Part shown: piece after piece, positions 15,727-25,503 of the stretch | Numbering within the stretch: the stretch's first letter is position 1 | Layout of the letters: each line of letters opens with the position of its first letter | Program-made: the position numbers and the translations under genes | Assembly: GCF_009208565.1 (NCBI RefSeq) | Contig: NZ_WFLK01000003.1 | Location: 434,001 to 498,000, forward strand | Reading direction: 5' to 3' | Origin: Janthinobacterium aquaticum | GTDB taxonomy: Bacteria > Pseudomonadota > Gammaproteobacteria > Burkholderiales > Burkholderiaceae_D | DNA length: 64,000 bases | The notes under the pieces: generated by a model | Told to the model about the DNA's origin: nothing | Databases searched by the model: none | What the model saw: only the letters and a program-made list of their open reading frames with translations

Positions 15727-16842
15727 TTATCGCTGGCCCGACGTGGTCGTGTCAAACAGATCCTTGTACTGACGCGGCTGCGAGCGCCAGTATTGCGGCG
15801 GCGCCTGCACCTGCGCGCCGAGCCTGGCAGCTGCATGCCAGGGCCAGCGTGGATCGAACAGCATCGCGCGCGCCAGCGCCACCATATCGGACTGGCCGCT
15901 GGTCACAATATCGTCGGCCTGATGCGCATCGGTAATCAAACCGACGCTGATGGTCGGCAGGCCCGTTTCCTGTTTGATGCGCTTGGCAAAGCCCACCTGA
16001 TAGCCGGGGCTGAGTGGAATCTTTTGCTGCGGCGACAGGCCACCACTCGACACGTGGATAAAGTTGCAGCCCAGGCGCGCCAGCGCTTTGGCAAAGCGCA
16101 CGCTTTGCACGATCTCCCAACCGCCGTTTACCCAGTCGGTGGCGGAAATACGCACGCCCACCGCCATGCTCTCTGGCACGGCAGCGCGCACCGCCTCGAA
16201 CACTTCGAGCGGAAAGCGCATGCGGTTTTCCAGGCTGCCGCCATATTGATCGGTGCGCCGGTTCGACAGCGGTGAAAGAAACTGATGCAGCAGATAACCG
16301 TGCGCCGCATGCAGCTCGATGCCGTCGATGCCCAACGCATTAACGCGCTGGGCGGCGGCCACGAAAGCGCCTTTGATCTGCAGCATACCCACGTCGTCCA
16401 GCGCCAGCGGCACCGTTTCGCCGGGCGCATGCGGGATGGCCGACGGCGCCACCGTCTGCCAGCCGCCTTCGTCCAGATGCACGCAATCGCCGCCTTGCCA
16501 AGGCGCGCGGCTCGACGCCTTGCGGCCCGCATGGCCCAGCTGCACCACCAGCGGGATCGGCGCATGGCGGCGAATCGCTTGCACTACCTTGCCCAGCGCA
16601 TCCTGGTTTTCCTGCGACCAGATACCGAGATCCTGCGCCGAAATACGCCCTTCCGGCGAGACGGCCGTGGCCTCCGTCATCAACAGGCCGGCGCCGGACA
16701 GCGCCAACTGGCCCAGATGGATCATGTGCCAATCGGTGGCGTTGCCGTTGTCGGCAGAATACTGGCACATCGGTGCAACCACGATGCGGTTCGGTATCGT
16801 CAAGGGTCCAAACGTGTAAGGCGTAAACAGCTGGCTGCGCAT
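15727..16842 (-). CDS. Old yellow enzyme, NADH:flavin oxidoreductase (YqjM/NamA type)
   Basis: A 371-residue FMN-dependent ene-reductase with a TIM-barrel fold. It begins with the usual LFTPYTFGPLTIPNRIVVAP, followed by MCQYSA with the conserved Cys of the YqjM-like subclass; the substrate-anion pair is H-(2)-H in IELHAAHGYLLHQFLSP; the phosphate-binding end is SDMVALARAML. The family reduces activated C=C bonds; physiological substrate unknown. CGGAG lies about 8 bases before the ATG. It stands alone between the ABC-F gene (same strand, about 140 bp) and a plus-strand gene. Confidence 0.92.
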   Translation of the reverse strand: MRSQLFTPYTFGPLTIPNRIVVAPMCQYSADNGNATDWHMIHLGQLALSGAGLLMTEATAVSPEGRISAQDLGIWSQENQDALGKVVQAIRRHAPIPLVVQLGHAGRKASSRAPWQGGDCVHLDEGGWQTVAPSAIPHAPGETVPLALDDVGMLQIKGAFVAAAQRVNALGIDGIELHAAHGYLLHQFLSPLSNRRTDQYGGSLENRMRFPLEVFEAVRAAVPESMAVGVRISATDWVNGGWEIVQSVRFAKALARLGCNFIHVSSGGLSPQQKIPLSPGYQVGFAKRIKQETGLPTISVGLITDAHQADDIVTSGQSDMVALARAMLFDPRWPWHAAARLGAQVQAPPQYWRSQPRQYKDLFDTTTSGQR

Positions 16843-17001
16843 GACATGCTCCGGGAAAAAGGAACGACAATTTTACTGCGGCTGGCCATTTCTTGGATTA
16901 CACCTGCTTACGTTTGATACAGCGCAACATCTAGCTTGGTTGCAGCGATACCGCTAATCTGGACACATCATCAACAAGACATTGTTCTTCAGGAGAGCCA
17001 C

Positions 17002-17559
17002 ATGAATGCAACGACTACCCCAACTTCGCGCATCCACCCTTTGATGGCTGGCGCTGCCATTTCCGTCACGGTCCTGTGCCTGGTAGGCGCAGCTTCAATT
17101 GCCGGCATCCTGCCGAACTCGCGCGGCGCCAATGCGCCGGTGACGGCAACTGACCTGGCGGCAGCGCAAGCGCCAGTGCCACTGGCAGCACCGCTTGCTG
17201 CACCGCTTGCTGCTCCAGTAGCGGCGCCCTTGCCGGTCGCCGCTCCCGTGGTGACCCAGGCTGCGCCAGCTCCAGCGCCGGTGGTGCACAAACGCGTCGT
17301 CCATCACACCCAGGTAGCGCAGGCACGTCCGGCCTACCGCGATGATGACTATGCCTACCGCGAGCCGGTACGCCAGCAGGCGCCTGCACCTGCGCAGCCC
17401 AACTATGTCGGTATCGGCACCGGTGCAGTGATCGGCGGCCTGATCGGTAATCAGGTTGGCGGCGGCCGCGGCAAGGCCCTCGCTACCGTGGCCGGCGTGA
17501 TCGGCGGCGGCATGCTGGGTAATGCAGTGCAGAACCAGGTGCAGCAGCCGCAGCGTTAA
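17002..17559 (+). CDS. Glycine zipper 2TM domain-containing envelope protein
   Basis: A 185-residue protein with one N-terminal membrane segment (about residues 17-40), a low-complexity Ala/Pro linker (about 55-95, including the tandem repeat PLAAPLAAPLAAP), a basic/aromatic stretch, and a C-terminal glycine zipper (GTGAVIGGLIGNQVGGGRGK, then a second GVIGGGMLGN). The zipper matches the Rick_17kDa/SlyB-like domain of envelope proteins that insert in or line the outer membrane. No lipobox is present. AGGAG lies 6 bases before the ATG. Confidence 0.88.
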   Translation: MNATTTPTSRIHPLMAGAAISVTVLCLVGAASIAGILPNSRGANAPVTATDLAAAQAPVPLAAPLAAPLAAPVAAPLPVAAPVVTQAAPAPAPVVHKRVVHHTQVAQARPAYRDDDYAYREPVRQQAPAPAQPNYVGIGTGAVIGGLIGNQVGGGRGKALATVAGVIGGGMLGNAVQNQVQQPQR

Positions 17560-17569
17560 GGTCGGGTGT

Positions 17570-17742
17570 TGTCGGATTACGCGCTTGCGCGCTAATCCGA
17601 CCTACATGATCGTAGTGTTGTCGGATTACGGCCTTGCGGCCTAATCCGACCTACGATCGCGTAGGTCGGATTAGCCCCCCGGAGGGGGGCGTAATCCGAC
17701 AATATTGTTGGCGTGAGCGGTATAGCGACGTAATCCGACAAC
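17570..17742. repeat. Cluster of three REP-like palindromes plus a half element
   Basis: Two minus-oriented copies (17570-17605 with core GCGCTTGCGCGC; 17619-17654 with core GGCCTTGCGGCC), one plus-oriented copy (17661-17701 with a GCCCCCC/GGGGGGC core), then an isolated right arm TAATCCGACA at 17731-17740 after a spacer containing ATTGTTGGCG. The densest cluster of this family in the window; it fills the gap between two convergent genes. Confidence 0.85.
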
Positions 17743-17746
17743 CTGT

Positions 17747-18256
17747 TCAGTCATACGCCCCCAAAAAATCCATCTTCCCCACCACCACCCCAGTGTTACG
17801 CAAAATGGCGTGGATCATCGACAGATGGAAGTAGAAGTTCGGCAGCGCAAAGGTCAGCAGATAGTCGTCGCCGTTGAAAGTCTTGCCTTCGTCGGTCCAG
17901 TTCAGCACGATCTGGCGCTGGGCGCTGCCGGCCATCTGGCCGGCGTTCACGCCGTCGATCCAGGCAATGGTATCGGCCAGGCGCTGCTGCAGCTGCTCGA
18001 ACGAGGTTTCATTGTCTTCAAATTTTGGGGCCGGCAGGTCGGACAGGCGCGCCACCGACAGTTTGGAGGTATCGCTCAGGCGCTGCACCTGCGACTTCAG
18101 ATCGAGCATATCGGGCGCCAGTTGCGCACCCAGCAAAATCTCGGGCACGATGCCGCCTTCTTCGACATGCGCCTGGGCTTTTTGCAGCAAGCTGGCAGCG
18201 ACGCGCAAACCGCGCACAAAGACGGGAATAGTAGCCTGGTACATCGATACGGACAT
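17747..18256 (-). CDS. DUF1993 domain-containing protein
   Basis: A 169-residue, mainly helical protein matching DUF1993, which is thought to adopt a DinB/YfiT-like four-helix bundle. Recognisable pieces are MYQATIPVFVRGLRVAASLL at the start, APDMLDLKSQVQRLSD (about 48-63) and the end LPNFYFHLSMIHAILRNTGV. The clustered His residues near the end are where DinB-like proteins bind metal, but the role is unknown. The ATG at 18256 was chosen for its AGGAG; the 21 extra upstream residues look non-coding. Confidence 0.85.
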   Translation of the reverse strand: MSVSMYQATIPVFVRGLRVAASLLQKAQAHVEEGGIVPEILLGAQLAPDMLDLKSQVQRLSDTSKLSVARLSDLPAPKFEDNETSFEQLQQRLADTIAWIDGVNAGQMAGSAQRQIVLNWTDEGKTFNGDDYLLTFALPNFYFHLSMIHAILRNTGVVVGKMDFLGAYD

Positions 18257-18331
18257 GGCGAACTCCTGAAATAATCGAGCAGCCAGTGTACGCCAGCCAG
18301 TGCAAAGGCGTGCGCACACCGTGCGGCCCTA

Positions 18332-19318
18332 TTACGCCACGCGCACCACCATCAGGCCGGCGCGCAAGCCCACCCGCACATCGGGGTTGGGAAACACCAC
18401 CAGCTCTTCCGCGTTCTGTACCGTATAGACATGTTCGCCATCGCGCGCAATCTCGGCGCCTTGCGCCAGGGCCGTGAAGTTCTGCGTGCTGCGATCAAAA
18501 CCCATCGTGAAAGCATCACTGTGCTTGATGATTTCCTGCGCCACCTTGAACACATGCGGCGCGCTGGCCACGTGCGGGCCAACCTGGCCGCGCAGCAGCG
18601 CGTCCAACGCGCGCGCCACCTCGTCAAACAGCGACAGATCATTTTGCCCCAGCGTGCCAACGCGCCCCAGTTCCACCGTGCTGGCGGCCGCACCGAAATG
18701 TTCCGCCGAATAATAGCTGTAGGTACCGGCCGACTGCGGGTTCATCACAATGGCGCCGATGGCGGCCTGGCCCAGCCAGCCGATCAGCGCCGCCTTGGCC
18801 GCATCGGGCACAAGGTCGGGCACGATGGCAAAGGTCGGGTACACCGAGGGACGAATCGCCGTGTGCAGGTCCAGATGCCAGCGCTCGCGGCCAGCCTGGT
18901 TGAAAAAGTCGCGCGTGGCGGCGATCATGTCGTCGGCGCGTGCGCTTTCTGCCGCCTGCGCCAGCGAACCGCGCACGGGACGGAACATGCGATTGAGATC
19001 GGCGTCGATAAAGCGCTTGCCGGCGCGAATCGCATCGATATTGCCCACGCAGACGAGCAGATCGACCGCCAGCGCGCCAGCGTCGTGCGACAGCGCGTCA
19101 AGCACCTGGGCCAGCATTTCTATCGGCCCGGTCTCGTCGCCATGCACGCCAACCGACACTACCACGGCCGGCCGGCCTTCAGCGCCAGGCCGGCACACCT
19201 GCAGCATGCCCGGCGCCGGCAATGCCACCGCATGGTCGGCAGCGGCAAACAGCGCCGCTACTTCGCCAAAGTCGGCGTTGGCCAGCGCCTGCACTGCCGG
19301 TGACAGGCTGCCCGCCAT
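18332..19318 (-). CDS. astE: Succinylglutamate desuccinylase
   Basis: A 328-residue zinc hydrolase performing the last step of the arginine succinyltransferase pathway: N-succinylglutamate to glutamate and succinate. The AstE/aspartoacylase metal site is visible as H59 and E62 in VHGDE and H152 in DLHT; E216 in TVELGRVG is the likely catalytic base; NIDAIRAGKRFIDADLNRMF is the substrate-binding block. The ATG overlaps the TGA of the glutamate dehydrogenase gene (TGATG), indicating translational coupling. An in-frame GTG one codon earlier is possible. It is the last gene of the aru operon here. Confidence 0.95.
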   Translation of the reverse strand: MAGSLSPAVQALANADFGEVAALFAAADHAVALPAPGMLQVCRPGAEGRPAVVVSVGVHGDETGPIEMLAQVLDALSHDAGALAVDLLVCVGNIDAIRAGKRFIDADLNRMFRPVRGSLAQAAESARADDMIAATRDFFNQAGRERWHLDLHTAIRPSVYPTFAIVPDLVPDAAKAALIGWLGQAAIGAIVMNPQSAGTYSYYSAEHFGAAASTVELGRVGTLGQNDLSLFDEVARALDALLRGQVGPHVASAPHVFKVAQEIIKHSDAFTMGFDRSTQNFTALAQGAEIARDGEHVYTVQNAEELVVFPNPDVRVGLRAGLMVVRVA

Positions 19319-22300
19319 CACGCAGCCGCCTGCGCCGTGACCTTCGCGGCCGCTTCCGACAGCGTCCAGACGTCCAGCATGGCCTGTTCCAGTTCGGTCG
19401 CCGCAGCGTAGGCTGGCAGGCCCAGCGCCGCGGTCACTTCAGTCACGGCGGCGCTGGCCGGTACGTCCTGGGCAGCGCGCGCCAGCACCAGCGCCAGCAA
19501 ACGCTGCTGGCTGCGGCCAAGCGCCTGCTGTGCAAAGTTGCGCAGCTGCTCCTGGGCGCGGCTTTGCGCCGGCAGGCGCAGGCCGCGTTCCAGCGTATCG
19601 ATGCCAGCCTGGTTGCGCAGGGCCATGCCGACCTGCAGGAACGCCGCCAGATTCATCGCTGCCGGGCGCTGTACCGACAAGGCCGGGAACAGGAAACCAG
19701 CCACCACATCGAGCGCACCGACCGCCTCCCATGCCTGCGCAAAGGCCGGGCTCAGGCCCGCTGTCTGCGCTGCGTCCGACTGCACGCCCACCGCGTTGAA
19801 CAGTGCGCGGCGCGATTCGGCGCCGAACAGTTGCTTCAGCTCGGCCAGGCCGGCGCCGTCAGCCTGTTCGCCAGGCACCGACAGCACGCCGGCGATCATG
19901 GTTTTTTGCAGCGCGCGCGTTTGCGCATCGACCTTGATCGACACTTCGCGCGGTACGGCCAGCGCTTCGGCGTCGAGCGCATCGAATACCGGCGCCAGGT
20001 TCAACGCCACCCAGGCCTGGCCCCAGGCCAGGATCACATCGGACTCGGATACGCTGTATTCGCTGGCCAGTTCGCGCAGCATCAGCGGGCCGCAGCGGTT
20101 GACCGCTTCATTGGCCAGCACGGTGGCCAGAATGGCGTTGGCCAGCGGATGGTCGAGCGCCGAACGGGTAGCGACCAGCAGCGACGGGAAGTAGGGCTTG
20201 AGCACCGGCTCGGCCCAGCTCTCGGTCGTCAATGGCAGCGTCGCCAGGATGCGCTTGTAGCGGTTCTTCACATTGGCAATCACCACCGCAAGTTCCGGCG
20301 TGGTCAAGCCGCGGCCATCGTGCTTGCGACGCGCCAGTTCGGCCACCGTCGGCAGTTGTTCCAGGTCGCGCGACAGGGCGCCCTCTTCTTCCAGGCTGGC
20401 GATCAGTGCGGCGTAGCCGTCCTGCACCGCGCTGTCGGCTTGCGCCTGCAGTTCGCGCACCAGCAAACGCGTTTGCTGGGTGTTGTCGCGCAAGACCAGG
20501 CGCTCGACATCGTCGGTCATCGCATACAGTTCTCGGTTGCGCTCTTCTTCGGACAGCTTGCCGGCATTGACTTCCACGTCCAGCCAGATTTTCACGTTCA
20601 CTTCATGGTCGGAGCAGTCGACGCCCGCCGAATTGTCGATCGCATCGGTAAAGATGCGACCGCCAGCGAGCGCAAACTCGATGCGGCCCGCTTGCGTGGC
20701 GCCCAGGTTGCCGCCCTCGGCCACCACTTTTACGCGCAGCTCGTTGCCGTTGACGCGGATATGGTCGTTGGCGCGGTCTTTCACCTGCGCGTGGGTTTCG
20801 GTCGAGGCCTTGATATAGGTGCCGATGCCGCCGTTATAAAACAGGTCGACCGGGGATTTGAGGATGCGGTGCATCAGCTCTTCCGGCGGCAGCGACGTCT
20901 CGGCAATATCGAGCACCTCGCGGATCTGCGGCGACAGTTCGATGCTGCGGCTCGAGCGCGGATAGACGCCACCGCCAGCCGAGATCAGCGACTTGTCATA
21001 GTCTTCCCACGAAGAGCGCGGCAGCGCAAACATGCGGGCGCGCTCGTCGAATGACACCGCTACGTCCGGGGTCGGGTCGAGGAAGATATGGCGATGGTCG
21101 AACGCTGCCACCAGTTTGAGCTGGCGCGACAGCAGCACGCCGTTGCCGAACACGTCGCCCGACATGTCGCCCACGCCCACCATGGTGACCGGCGTATTGT
21201 TCCAGTCGTGGTCCATTTCATAGAAGTGGCGCTTGACCGCTTCAAACGCGCCCTTGGCAGTAATGCCCAGCTTTTTATGGTCGTAGCCGTTCGAGCCGCC
21301 CGACGCAAATGCGTCACCGAGCCAGAAGCCGCGCTGCACGGCGATGCCGTTGGCGATATCGGAGAAAGTCGCTGTGCCCTTGTCGGCCGCCACCACCAGG
21401 TACGGGTCGGCGTCGTCGTAGCACACGGTATCGACCGGCGGTACGATATTGCCCAGCGAGCGGTTGTCGGTCACTTCCAGCAGGCTGGAAATAAACAGGC
21501 GATACACGGCTTCGCCTTCGGCCGCAATCACTTCGCGCGGTGCGTCTTTCGGCATCTGCTTGCAGACAAAACCGCCCTTGGCGCCGGCCGGCACGATCAC
21601 CGCGTTTTTCACCATCTGCGCCTTGACCAGGCCCAGCACTTCGGTGCGGTAGTCTTCCATGCGGTCGGACCAGCGCAGGCCGCCACGCGCGACCGGGCCG
21701 CCACGCAGGTGCACGCCTTCAAAGCGGCGCGAGAACACGAAAATTTCACGGTAAGGACGCGGCTCGGGCACCAGCGCCAGCTTGCTGGTATCGAACTTGA
21801 AGATGATCTTGTCGCCCGCCTGGCCGTTCTGGAAGTAGCTGGTGCGCAGGGTAGCCGTCATCAGGTCGGCCAGCGCGGCCAGGATCGCTTCGGTATCGGC
21901 ATGGTTGACCGACGCCAGGCCGGCCTTGACGGCGGCAATCGCGTCCAGCGCAGCAGCATGCTGCTCATCGGACAGCGATGGATCAAAACGCTGCAGGAAA
22001 GCGTCGACCAGCGCCTTGACCAGTGCCGGCTGGCGGCGCAGGCTTTCGGCGATATAGCGCACCGAAAAACTGCTGCCGGCCTGGCGCCAGTAGCTGGTGT
22101 AGGCGCGCACCAGTTGTACCTGGCGCGTCGACAGGCCGCCTTCGATGACAAGGCCATTCAGGCGGCCGTCTTCGACCGTGTCGTTGAACAGCGCGGCAAA
22201 CAGTTCTTCAGCCACTGTCACCACTGCCGGCTGCGCCAGCTTGGCGGCGCTGTCGGCGTCGACCGTCAGGCTGGTGACGAAATAACGCGTACCGTCGGCA

Positions 22301-24015
22301 GCGGAAATCGAATACGCCTGTTCGCGGTCGATTGCCACGCCGGCATTGTGCAGCGCCGGCAGGATGGTCGACAGCGACGGCACGCGGTTGGCCGAATACA
22401 GGCGGATGGTGGTGACGGCGCCGGTTTCGATGCGCACGGCGACATGCGCCGGATCGGTATTGCGCAAGATGGCGTCGAGGTCGCGGAAAGCCACCGCCGG
22501 TGCGGTCGCGGCCACGTAGTCGAGCGGCAGCGTCGCGCACAGCTTGCGCAGGCTGGCGCGCAGCGCCACGTCGGGCACGGCGTCGGCCACGGCGGCAAAG
22601 CCGTTGTGCCAGCCATCGAGCACGCCCAGCAGCGGCTGTTCGATATCGGTTTCCAGGTCGAGCGGATAGCGCGCCGCATGGGCGATCAGATACACGCGCG
22701 CCAGCGGACCGTCGGCCACCAGCGTCTGCATGCTGACATGGGTCGCGCCGGAGCTGTTTTTCAGCGCCTTGGCCAGGCTCGAGGCCACGCTGGCGCTGTA
22801 GCGCTCGCGCGGCAGGTAGACCAGTACATTCAGGTGGCGCGCATAGACGTCGCGGCGCGCAAAGACCTTGGTGCGCGGCTGCTTGTACAGCGACACCACG
22901 GCGCCGCAGACCTGCGCCAGCCAGTCGATATCGGCTTCCAGCGCTTCGGTACGCGGCAAGGATTCGAGGATTTCACGGAATTTCTCGGCGCGGAAGCCCT
23001 GCTGGCGCACGCCGGCCAGGCTCAGCACCTGGGTCACGCGACCGCGTGCAAACGGCAGCGCCGTCAGCGGCGTGGCATTGCCGGCGCGCGTAAACAGGCC
23101 GACAAAGCAATGCTCGCCGAGGATCGCGCCTTGCGCGTCGGTGTCGCGCACGCCGATAAAGTCCAGCTGCTGGTCGCGGTGCAGGGTGCCGGCCACGTCG
23201 GCCTTGACGATCGACAGTGCAGAGGCGCGTTTGGCCAGCGTGTCAAAGTCGCCGGGGATATTGGCCAGGCAGGTGCCATAGACCGGATGGGCGGTGTCCT
23301 GCAGCACGCCGATGCGGCTGCCGATATCGCGTTCCAGTTCGCGCACGCCCGGCTTGACGCGGTAATAGGCATAGCCGAAGACTTCAAAGCCGCCGTTGCG
23401 TGCCCACTCCAGGAAAGCCGCCACTTCCGGGCCTTCTTCGCCCTGGGTATTTGCTGCCACGGCCGACAGGCGCTCGCCCATGGCGGCGCTGTCGCGGCGC
23501 ACCACGGACGCATCGCGCGCCACCATCTCCAGCGCCGCCACCAGCGCGCCTTGCGCGTCCGGCGTCAGTTCTTCATCGAGCAGCACCAGCACATACGATT
23601 CGAGCGGATCACCGGGCTGGCGCACGGCCGCCACGCTGCCGTCGGCAGCGCGGCGCACCGGCAGCACGGTATTCATCACGCCGCGCACGGCCAGGTGCTG
23701 GCGGCGCATGGCCATCACGATGGAGTCGACCAGGTAAGGCATGTCCTGGTTCAGTATCAGCAAGGCCGTCGCCATGCCGCCACGACCGTCTGCATAGCGC
23801 AGGGCGGCGATCTGGCAGCCGTCGCCTGTGCGGGTGGAGGCCTGCGCAAAGCTGCCGGCCAGCACCGGCGCCAGGGTGTCGGGCGCGATATCGGCCAGGT
23901 CTTCGGCGTCGAGCGAGTCGAGCCAGGCCTGTACCAGTTCAGTCACTGGCGCGGCGGCCAGGTCACGAACCAGTTCGAGCGTCTGCATGCGGTGATCTTG
24001 TGGCGTTTGATTCAT
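19318..24015 (-). CDS. gdhB: NAD-specific glutamate dehydrogenase, large (about 180 kDa) type
   Basis: A 1565-residue enzyme of the GDH180 class (Pseudomonas GdhB is about 1,620): glutamate + NAD to 2-oxoglutarate, ammonia and NADH. The N-terminal 650 residues form the regulatory region of this class. The catalytic domain lies around residues 700-1230, with RGGLRWSDRMEDYRTEVLGL (about 760), the lysine motif AGAKGGFVCK, and the NAD-binding part with VGVGDMSGDVFGNGVLLS. GGAG precedes the ATG. It sits inside the arginine catabolic operon between astB and astE and is coupled to astE, so it probably serves to oxidise the glutamate the pathway releases. Confidence 0.95.
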   Translation of the reverse strand: MNQTPQDHRMQTLELVRDLAAAPVTELVQAWLDSLDAEDLADIAPDTLAPVLAGSFAQASTRTGDGCQIAALRYADGRGGMATALLILNQDMPYLVDSIVMAMRRQHLAVRGVMNTVLPVRRAADGSVAAVRQPGDPLESYVLVLLDEELTPDAQGALVAALEMVARDASVVRRDSAAMGERLSAVAANTQGEEGPEVAAFLEWARNGGFEVFGYAYYRVKPGVRELERDIGSRIGVLQDTAHPVYGTCLANIPGDFDTLAKRASALSIVKADVAGTLHRDQQLDFIGVRDTDAQGAILGEHCFVGLFTRAGNATPLTALPFARGRVTQVLSLAGVRQQGFRAEKFREILESLPRTEALEADIDWLAQVCGAVVSLYKQPRTKVFARRDVYARHLNVLVYLPRERYSASVASSLAKALKNSSGATHVSMQTLVADGPLARVYLIAHAARYPLDLETDIEQPLLGVLDGWHNGFAAVADAVPDVALRASLRKLCATLPLDYVAATAPAVAFRDLDAILRNTDPAHVAVRIETGAVTTIRLYSANRVPSLSTILPALHNAGVAIDREQAYSISAADGTRYFVTSLTVDADSAAKLAQPAVVTVAEELFAALFNDTVEDGRLNGLVIEGGLSTRQVQLVRAYTSYWRQAGSSFSVRYIAESLRRQPALVKALVDAFLQRFDPSLSDEQHAAALDAIAAVKAGLASVNHADTEAILAALADLMTATLRTSYFQNGQAGDKIIFKFDTSKLALVPEPRPYREIFVFSRRFEGVHLRGGPVARGGLRWSDRMEDYRTEVLGLVKAQMVKNAVIVPAGAKGGFVCKQMPKDAPREVIAAEGEAVYRLFISSLLEVTDNRSLGNIVPPVDTVCYDDADPYLVVAADKGTATFSDIANGIAVQRGFWLGDAFASGGSNGYDHKKLGITAKGAFEAVKRHFYEMDHDWNNTPVTMVGVGDMSGDVFGNGVLLSRQLKLVAAFDHRHIFLDPTPDVAVSFDERARMFALPRSSWEDYDKSLISAGGGVYPRSSRSIELSPQIREVLDIAETSLPPEELMHRILKSPVDLFYNGGIGTYIKASTETHAQVKDRANDHIRVNGNELRVKVVAEGGNLGATQAGRIEFALAGGRIFTDAIDNSAGVDCSDHEVNVKIWLDVEVNAGKLSEEERNRELYAMTDDVERLVLRDNTQQTRLLVRELQAQADSAVQDGYAALIASLEEEGALSRDLEQLPTVAELARRKHDGRGLTTPELAVVIANVKNRYKRILATLPLTTESWAEPVLKPYFPSLLVATRSALDHPLANAILATVLANEAVNRCGPLMLRELASEYSVSESDVILAWGQAWVALNLAPVFDALDAEALAVPREVSIKVDAQTRALQKTMIAGVLSVPGEQADGAGLAELKQLFGAESRRALFNAVGVQSDAAQTAGLSPAFAQAWEAVGALDVVAGFLFPALSVQRPAAMNLAAFLQVGMALRNQAGIDTLERGLRLPAQSRAQEQLRNFAQQALGRSQQRLLALVLARAAQDVPASAAVTEVTAALGLPAYAAATELEQAMLDVWTLSEAAAKVTAQAAA

Positions 24016-24129
24016 CTTGCATCTCCATGATGGTGTCTATGTGCTTGAGCGGGCACACCGGCTTGTGGCTGGCGTTGACGCTGTCGGTGGCGGGGTTGGC
24101 CCGTCAAATTCTGTACTGATGGTGTATGA

Positions 24130-25485
24130 CTATAGCCGTTCGAGCCGATCTTCGTACAATCCTGGTAAGTTGAGGATGACGGCCAGTTCTTCAAGCGCTG
24201 CCTGCACTTCCAGCGCCAGTTGCGGATCGGCCAGGTCGGACGGCTCCAGGCGGTCGCGGTAGTGTTTTTCCACCCAAGCCACCAGGCGCTGATACAGCGC
24301 TTCGGTCATGATCACGCCCTGGTGCATGGCGTTTGCTTCGGCCTCGCTCAAGGCCACGCGCAAACGCAGGCAGGCAGGCCCGCCACCATTGCGCATGCTC
24401 TGGCGCAGGTCGAAATGAATCAGCTCGTCGATCGGCCCGCCGCTGGCGACCAGGCCATCGAGGTAGCGCGAGACGGCCTTGTTCTCGCAGCACTCCTGCG
24501 GGATCACCAGCGCCATCTTGCCGTCTGGTTTACTCAGCAGCTGGCTGTTGAACAGATAGCTGGTCACGGCATCGACAATCGGCACCTGGCCGGTATCGAC
24601 GCGCAGCGCCTGCAGCCCGGTGCCCACGCCGTCGAGCGCGCGACCCAGCTGCAGCAGGCTCAGTTCTTCATCGGCAAATGCCTGCTCGTGGTAAAACAGC
24701 ACATTGCCGTTGCCCACTGCAATGACGTCGTTATGAAACACGCCCTGGTCGATCACGTCCGGATTCTGCTGCACATACACGGTGCGCTTTGCATCGAGGC
24801 CATGCAGGCGCGCTACCGCCTGCGACGCTTCCAGCGTCTGGCGCGCCGGATAGCGCTTCGGGCTTGGTGCGGACGGATCGAACTCTACCCGGCCGTACAC
24901 GAACAGCTCGACCGACGACGCACCGTGCGCGCTGCCAAGGCGCGTATGGTTGGCCGCGCCTTCGTCGCCAAAGGCCGGCGTCGACGGCAGCGCGTCGTGC
25001 ACGGCAAAGTGTTCGTTGTTGCCGAAGATGGCGCGCAGGCTGCGCGCCGACTGTGTGTGCTCGAAGGCGCGGTGCAGCTTGTTATTGAGATTGGCAGCGG
25101 TGAAGTGCACGCGGCCGTCATGCGTGTCCGCCGACGGGCTGACGGTGGCGGCGTTGGCAGTCCACATTGGCGAGGCAGAGTAGGCGCAGGCCAGGATCAC
25201 GGGCGACTCCTTGTAGGCGCGCGCCAGCACTTCGGCGTCGCTGCCGCCAAAACCGATTGAGCGCAGCAGGCGGAAATTGGGACGGTCCTGCGGCGGCAGA
25301 ACTGCTTGCGCAAAGCCGCGTGCAGCCAGCGCACGCATCTTGGCCAGGCCCTGCAGGGCTGCCTGCTTCGGATTCGACGCGCTTTTCACATTGCTGAACG
25401 AAGCCACGTTGCCGAACGACAGGCCGGCATAGTTATGCGAGGGGCCGACCAGGCCATCGAAGTTGTATTCGCGCGCGCTGTGCAT
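24130..25485 (-). CDS. astB: N-succinylarginine dihydrolase
   Basis: A 451-residue enzyme of the amidinotransferase-fold family, converting N-succinylarginine to N-succinylornithine with release of ammonia and carbon dioxide. It opens with the characteristic [18 protein letters not shown]; the catalytic His is in [11 protein letters not shown] and the catalytic Cys in [11 protein letters not shown] near residue 370-375. Length equals E. coli AstB (about 447). AAAGGA lies 6 bases before the ATG. It follows astD by 18 bases in the operon. Confidence 0.96.
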   Translation of the reverse strand: MHSAREYNFDGLVGPSHNYAGLSFGNVASFSNVKSASNPKQAALQGLAKMRALAARGFAQAVLPPQDRPNFRLLRSIGFGGSDAEVLARAYKESPVILACAYSASPMWTANAATVSPSADTHDGRVHFTAANLNNKLHRAFEHTQSARSLRAIFGNNEHFAVHDALPSTPAFGDEGAANHTRLGSAHGASSVELFVYGRVEFDPSAPSPKRYPARQTLEASQAVARLHGLDAKRTVYVQQNPDVIDQGVFHNDVIAVGNGNVLFYHEQAFADEELSLLQLGRALDGVGTGLQALRVDTGQVPIVDAVTSYLFNSQLLSKPDGKMALVIPQECCENKAVSRYLDGLVASGGPIDELIHFDLRQSMRNGGGPACLRLRVALSEAEANAMHQGVIMTEALYQRLVAWVEKHYRDRLEPSDLADPQLALEVQAALEELAVILNLPGLYEDRLERL

Positions 25486-25503
25486 GGAAATTCCTTTAAT
25501 ACT

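Noticed and set aside
17570-17742. CRISPR array
   Set aside because: Repeated TAATCCGAC units alternate in orientation, are palindromic with variable cores and lack regular unique spacers; they are REP elements.
21088-24030. 980-codon plus-strand open frame
   Set aside because: Antisense to glutamate dehydrogenase, composition rich in H, R, Q and G, no domain; a shadow of the real gene.
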